A stretch of 64,000 nt of DNA from Acinetobacter ursingii DSM 16037 = CIP 107286 (GTDB taxonomy: Bacteria; Pseudomonadota; Gammaproteobacteria; Pseudomonadales; Moraxellaceae): the NCBI RefSeq assembly GCF_000368825.1, contig NZ_KB849717.1, positions 914,792 through 978,791 on the forward strand, in the 5' to 3' direction. Under the pieces are notes generated by a model, which saw nothing but the letters and a program-made list of their open reading frames with translations, had not been told where the DNA came from and searched no databases. Both the position numbers and the translations under genes were made by a program. Numbering within the stretch: the first letter of the stretch is position 1; each line of letters starts with the position of its first letter. Below are positions 57,942 through 64,000 of the stretch, in pieces.

Positions 57942-57969
57942 GCAAACCATCCATTTCTAGATGATTTGC
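57942..57969 (-). terminator. Terminator of the bacteriohemerythrin gene
   Basis: Arms GCAAACCATC (57942-57951) / GATGATTTGC (57960-57969) with one mismatch and an 8-base loop; on the minus strand ATTTTTTATTT follows. Confidence 0.8.
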
Positions 57970-58027
57970 AGCGCTGAGTCTTGTTGTTATTTTCTTTTAT
58001 TGAAGCTTGCCGATTCGTGACTTTTAT

Positions 58028-58477
58028 TTATGAAAAGAAACGTGCAAACCACCCCTTGCCTTTTTTCTGTTCTTTTTCCTTAATAATACCCATCATGTTT
58101 TCTTTCACTGCACCGACATAATCAGCATCATCGTGTTGGATATGATTAATCAACCATTTTGATAGCACTTCATAAAGTTCTTCCTCAACATCATGACCCA
58201 TTTCAAAACGTTCACGATAGTGCTCAATTTTTTTAATAAATAAATCATGCACACGTTTATGAGGAACTCGATATTTATAATTTGCCTCTTCCTGTAAACT
58301 TTCTTCAAAGGCAAAATGCGATTGAGTATAATCAATCAAGTTTAATAGCACATCTTTGACTTGAGCTCTGTCATGTGTTTTTCTGACTTCTTCTAGCTCA
58401 TTAATATATTCAAGAATACGTTGATGCTGATCATCAATGACTTCAATGCCAGTATTATATTCAGAAAGCCATCTCAT
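58028..58477 (-). CDS. Bacteriohemerythrin
   Basis: An oxygen-binding di-iron four-helix protein of 149 residues. All seven iron ligands are present: His18 (DDQH), His54 and Glu58 (TQSHFAFEES), His73 and His77 (VPHKRVH), His112 and Asp117 (NHIQHDD). The ATG at 58477 has AGAGGTG upstream; longer readings up to 58609 have no support. Roles include O2 delivery, storage or sensing at low oxygen. The gap 58478-58812 is very AT-rich with no gene. Confidence 0.93.
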   Translation of the reverse strand: MRWLSEYNTGIEVIDDQHQRILEYINELEEVRKTHDRAQVKDVLLNLIDYTQSHFAFEESLQEEANYKYRVPHKRVHDLFIKKIEHYRERFEMGHDVEEELYEVLSKWLINHIQHDDADYVGAVKENMMGIIKEKEQKKGKGWFARFFS

Positions 58478-58812
58478 ATCACACCTCTGCTGTCTAAAAC
58501 ATTTATTAGATATCAATATAATATCTGTTATTTTTTTAAATAAAAATGAAGCAAATTGGTCGGGATTATAATAAGCATCAAAAAATAGGTTTAATTGTCT
58601 GATTTTCATAAAATTTCAACCTAAAAACAAAGCAAAAAAGTAAGATATTTTTTAACCAATTTTTAGGTTTATTATTAACAAAAAAAGAAAAATAAATAAA
58701 AAATGCAGAATATACATAAAATTTGTCTTTATAGACAAAAATATCAAATTATTTTAAATATATGGTTACATTATTTTTAAGATAATTATCAATCCTTAAA
58801 TTTAAATGAAAT

Positions 58813-59661
58813 CTAATATTGGTCTGCACGAGTAATTCGTTTAAGTTCAGGATTTTTTAGTTCACGCTCTAAACGTTCAACATGTGTTTGAGCATGTTTT
58901 AGTGGTTTTCCATCCTGAAATAAAATCATTTCTCCAGCTTGATAAGATGTCCACTGTTCATTTTGAGTGAGCGGCTCAGTGGTGATCACGGCAACACGAT
59001 CATGGGAGGTAGTGACTTGACTGAAATCCACTTCCACATCCAGATCAATCAGCCGTGCAGCTTTAAAAGGATACTCACGAACCAGCCAATGCAACTTGGT
59101 TGTCGCATAGCTAAACAATGCCTGACCATTGGACAAGCAATAATTGAAGGTTCCAAACTCAGCAACTTTGGGTGAAATTTTTTCAAGAACAGCAAAGACT
59201 TGTAGCACACTCGGTTCGGTATAACCAAAATGTTCAACCAACTGGTCTAGCAAATAGCAAAATGCGCGCTCACTATCAGTGTTGCCAATGGGCGTAAAAC
59301 GCCCTGTTAACGGTGGATCAAAATGATGTAAATCTCCATTATGTGCAAAAATCCACTGTCTGCCCCACAGTTCACGGATAAACGGATGTGAGTTTTCTAG
59401 GGTAATCTTGCCTTGTGTTGCTTTACGAATGTGTGCGATGACATTACGTGATTTGATTGGATAGTTACGCACCAGTTCTGCAATGGGCGATTCAACCGCA
59501 GATTGATTATCGACAAATAAACGGCAAGCTTTATCTTCAAAAAATGCAATCCCGAAACCATCGGAATGATCAGAGGTAATCCCCGCGCGTTGCGAAAAAC
59601 CTTTAAAAGAAAAGGTAATATCGGTCGGAGTGGCACAATTCATTCCAAGTAGTTGGCACAT
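58813..59661 (-). CDS. Class II glutamine amidotransferase (YafJ-like)
   Basis: An Ntn-hydrolase of 282 residues. The nucleophile is Cys2 after Met removal (MCQLLGMNCATP). RNVIAHIRKATQGKITLENSHPF, the oxyanion region WIFAHNGDLHHF and GNTDSERAFCYLLDQL match the YafJ/EgtC-like group. It probably hydrolyses a gamma-glutamyl or amide bond; the natural substrate of YafJ relatives is not settled. It stands alone. Confidence 0.9.
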   Translation of the reverse strand: MCQLLGMNCATPTDITFSFKGFSQRAGITSDHSDGFGIAFFEDKACRLFVDNQSAVESPIAELVRNYPIKSRNVIAHIRKATQGKITLENSHPFIRELWGRQWIFAHNGDLHHFDPPLTGRFTPIGNTDSERAFCYLLDQLVEHFGYTEPSVLQVFAVLEKISPKVAEFGTFNYCLSNGQALFSYATTKLHWLVREYPFKAARLIDLDVEVDFSQVTTSHDRVAVITTEPLTQNEQWTSYQAGEMILFQDGKPLKHAQTHVERLERELKNPELKRITRADQY

Positions 59662-59764
59662 AGCATGTCAAATCAAAGCAAGAGGCTTAGCTGTATTGTG
59701 CATCAGTGGCAAAAGGCTTGCAAATCTGAATATATAGAGCCTAATACAAAATTAACGATAAATT

Positions 59765-60544
59765 CTATTTATGGACACGTTTACTTAAGACAAAAGACTT
59801 TGCAACCTGATTGACTTCCAAGAAAACAAAGTAATCCAGACAATTAAAAGTTTCATCGTAGAACGCTTGACGCGATAATTTAGATTGCATGTCCAAATAC
59901 ATTTTAAATAATTTGGGCATACGCTCATCTTGTGGAAAACTAAATTCAGGGCGCGGGATCTCAAAATGATTTTTTGAGGCAATGCTGATGGTCTGCTTTG
60001 AATCTAAACGCTGAATTTGCTGATGTGTGTGATAAGCACGCGCCAAATTATCTTGCAAATGAATACTGACACAGCCCATCAAATATTTGGCACGCATCGA
60101 CCAAAGCACCTTAGGCACCAAATTCAGCCAGAGTATCGATAACGCTTTACCTGAACGAAACCGTGGATGTACACAGGTACGACCTATTTCAAGTACATTG
60201 GGTAAATGTGAAAGTTGTGGAACAATTTCAAACTCACTCGCACTATAACTTTGTGATATTTCATGCCCCTGAAAAAGCTTAAGGCGGGTATATGCCACGA
60301 TCTCGCCTGTCCATTTTTCTCTTAATACCGCATGTTCGCAGCCAAAATCATAAATATCCTGATCCAGTCCATCTTCAAAGCTTACACCAAATTGTTGACT
60401 AAATTGAACTGCACGAAATCGTTGTACTTCTTGTAATTCTTTGAGGTTATCCACCCAGTCAAAGCGAAACTGAGTTTGATTGGTTTTTTGACGAGTTAAA
60501 GGCAGACTAAAATTTTGGCGATAGTGATTGAGTTTTTCTAGCAT
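59765..60544 (-). CDS. OlsB-like acyl-ACP N-acyltransferase (GNAT-related)
   Basis: A protein of 259 residues with the autoinducer-synthase-like GNAT fold of OlsB and hemolysin-type acyltransferases. VQRFRAVQFSQQFGV, DQDIYDFGCEHAVL, the strand EIVAYTRLKLF and VLEIGRTCVHPRFRSGKALSILW are the family marks. OlsB makes lyso-ornithine (or lysine) lipid by acylating the amino acid. A separate OlsA for the second acyl chain is not adjacent. An amino-acid lipid role is likely but not certain. Confidence 0.72.
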   Translation of the reverse strand: MLEKLNHYRQNFSLPLTRQKTNQTQFRFDWVDNLKELQEVQRFRAVQFSQQFGVSFEDGLDQDIYDFGCEHAVLREKWTGEIVAYTRLKLFQGHEISQSYSASEFEIVPQLSHLPNVLEIGRTCVHPRFRSGKALSILWLNLVPKVLWSMRAKYLMGCVSIHLQDNLARAYHTHQQIQRLDSKQTISIASKNHFEIPRPEFSFPQDERMPKLFKMYLDMQSKLSRQAFYDETFNCLDYFVFLEVNQVAKSFVLSKRVHK

Positions 60545-60622
60545 AATGTCACCCTGTTTTTATCATTATGCTTACACTAGGATAAGATCATGACAGGAAA
60601 ATGACGTTTTATGCCCAATAAA

Positions 60623-60644
60623 AAAGTCATCCGAAGATGACTTT
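60623..60644 (-). terminator. Terminator of argB
   Basis: Stem AAAGTCATC (60623-60631) / GATGACTTT (60636-60644), loop TTCG on the minus strand, followed by TTTTTT-ATTG there. Confidence 0.9.
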
Positions 60645-60664
60645 ATAAAACACAATACAAAAAT

Positions 60665-63011
<2,347 letters not shown>

Positions 63012-63165
63012 AGGCATCTTCTTTTAATTCAACGCCTACTTTTTAAAAGTAAAAATAGTATTGCTTATGCTAAAGGAAGTAGGCAGCATTCTTGTCAGTC
63101 ATTCAGACAGATTAAGAGTGATGTTTTAATCTAATTTTTTGAAACATTCAATACAAAAAAAGAAA

Positions 63166-63183
63166 CGCCTGTTTAAACAGGCG
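63166..63183 (-). terminator. Terminator after dut
   Basis: Palindromic stem CGCCTG (63166-63171) / CAGGCG (63178-63183); on the minus strand the T-rich run TTTCTTTTTTT follows. algC therefore probably has its own promoter in 63012-63160. Confidence 0.88.
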
Positions 63184-63189
63184 CTTGAA

Positions 63190-63642
63190 TTATTGCTTAC
63201 CGGTATGACCAAAGCCACCCGCACCACGATCGGTAGCAACAAACTCATCTACTTGTTCAAATTCAGCCTGAATCACAGGCACTAAAACATATTGTGCCAA
63301 ACGTTCACCTGGCTCCAAAGTAAAGCTCTGCTGACCACGATTCCAGACTGAAACCATCAGTTCGCCTTGATAATCTGAGTCAATTAATCCCACCAGATTC
63401 CCCAAGACAATACCATGCTTATGACCCAAGCCTGAACGTGGCAAAATAAGACCTGCAAAAGCGCTATCGTGAATATAAATCGCCATGCCTGTTTTAACTA
63501 AAACAGTTTGACCGGGTTCAATTTGAATCGCTTCATCAACGCAAGCACGTAAGTCCAGACCTGCTGAACCTGTGGTTGCATACGAAGGAAGCGGCCATTC
63601 ATTGCCCAGACGCTGATCTAAAATTTTTACTTGGACTTTCAT
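63190..63642 (-). CDS. dut: dUTP diphosphatase
   Basis: A homotrimeric dUTPase of 150 residues that keeps uracil out of DNA. Its five motifs are [42 protein letters not shown] and the C-terminal [11 protein letters not shown]. The ATG at 63642 has AGGAAA upstream; a longer reading to 63666 is not supported. It begins 24 bases after the rep stop. Confidence 0.97.
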   Translation of the reverse strand: MKVQVKILDQRLGNEWPLPSYATTGSAGLDLRACVDEAIQIEPGQTVLVKTGMAIYIHDSAFAGLILPRSGLGHKHGIVLGNLVGLIDSDYQGELMVSVWNRGQQSFTLEPGERLAQYVLVPVIQAEFEQVDEFVATDRGAGGFGHTGKQ

Positions 63643-63666
63643 TATATTTCCTAATCGTTCAATCAA

Positions 63667-64000
63667 TTATTTCTTTAATAAGGCTTTTAAATTCGCTAGA
63701 TATTGCTGTGCCTGCTCTTTCGGATCCACATTACCCGCCAATTTCTTTTTGCGTCCTAACCACTCTAGTTCGTCTTGTGGCAATTCATCCAAAAAGCGGC
63801 TTGGTGTCATCTGTTTCATTTGTCCGCCATTTTTACGCTGTTCTGCCAAGGTCAAGGTTAAGCCCTGACGCGCACGGGTGATCCCTACATACATTAAACG
63901 GCGTTCTTCTTCGATGGTTTCAGCCGCAATTGAGTTTTTATGCGGCAATAATTCTTCTTCAAGTCCCATAATATAAACAAATGGAAACTCAAGACCTTTA
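63667..64000 (-). CDS. rep: ATP-dependent DNA helicase Rep, C-terminal 110 residues (partial)
   Basis: The end of a UvrD/Rep-type superfamily 1 helicase that runs off the right edge. Motif V is KGLEFPFVYIMGLEEELLPH and motif VI is EEERRLMYVGITRARQGLTLT. The tail with PSRFLDELPQDELEW is typical of Rep rather than UvrD. The upstream ATPase motifs lie outside the window. Confidence 0.88.
   Translation of the reverse strand, partial: KGLEFPFVYIMGLEEELLPHKNSIAAETIEEERRLMYVGITRARQGLTLTLAEQRKNGGQMKQMTPSRFLDELPQDELEWLGRKKKLAGNVDPKEQAQQYLANLKALLKK

Noticed and set aside
58478..58609. N-terminal extension of the bacteriohemerythrin
   Set aside because: The family starts at MRWLSEYNTGIE; AGAGGTG directly precedes that ATG.
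58781..58790. GATAATTATC as a second Fur box
   Set aside because: Only a 10-base core palindrome without the third hexamer, far from any start codon.

Overview
The window is a chromosomal segment of an Acinetobacter species (Moraxellaceae). The case rests on AT-rich DNA and on several genes typical of the genus: a BlsA-type BLUF photoreceptor, an acinetoferrin-type siderophore operon, a dut-algC-argB block, pilT/pilU, fur next to bamE, and an ABZJ_00895-type membrane protein. I saw no rRNA or tRNA gene, CRISPR array, insertion sequence or prophage. Nearly every gene is intact; the one clear exception is a frameshifted HAD hydrolase at 50758-51449.

Layout. 1-10.5 kb: the first 40 codons of ilvI (minus strand), a DUF4124 protein, leuS, lptE and holA, then a macA-macB-TolC-type tripartite efflux operon. 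10.7-20.5 kb: a seven-gene minus-strand NIS (citrate-hydroxamate) siderophore operon with two IucA/IucC synthetases, an N-monooxygenase, an acyltransferase, a small protein, an MFS transporter and a TonB-dependent receptor. Its genes overlap or nearly touch, and a near-consensus Fur box covers its promoter. 21-26.8 kb: a LysR regulator divergent from rraA-like aldolase, aminotransferase, dicarboxylate/amino-acid symporter and glutamate-type dehydrogenase. These four read as a catabolic pathway for an amino acid of the 4-hydroxyglutamate type. The symporter has a structured leader that can hide its ribosome binding site. 27-37.4 kb: accessory DNA with long AT-rich gaps, small orphan proteins, a YbjJ-like MFS protein behind an attenuator-like hairpin, otsBA (trehalose), a PNPOx-family stress protein, a BLUF photoreceptor, an orphan gene followed by two tiny membrane-protein genes, and a MocR regulator. 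37.5-44.7 kb: emrAB-type efflux, a thioesterase, hemB, thiO, a membrane protein, a candidate structured ncRNA and a lipoprotein. 44.8-53 kb: sbcDC, a transglutaminase-like protein, the broken HAD gene, uppP and yggS. 53-64 kb: pilTU, fur/bamE/rnfH, an NSS-like transporter, a bacteriohemerythrin, a class II amidotransferase, an OlsB-like acyltransferase, argB, algC, dut and the C-terminal part of rep.

Iron handling links distant parts: fur (55.5 kb) encodes the probable repressor of the siderophore operon. The most promising undescribed features are the 22-27 kb operon with its leader RNA, the ncRNA at about 43.86-44.02 kb, the leader of the 27.99 kb transporter, and the micro-membrane-protein genes at 34.55-34.91 kb. 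All functional calls come from reading motifs by eye. No database search was run.
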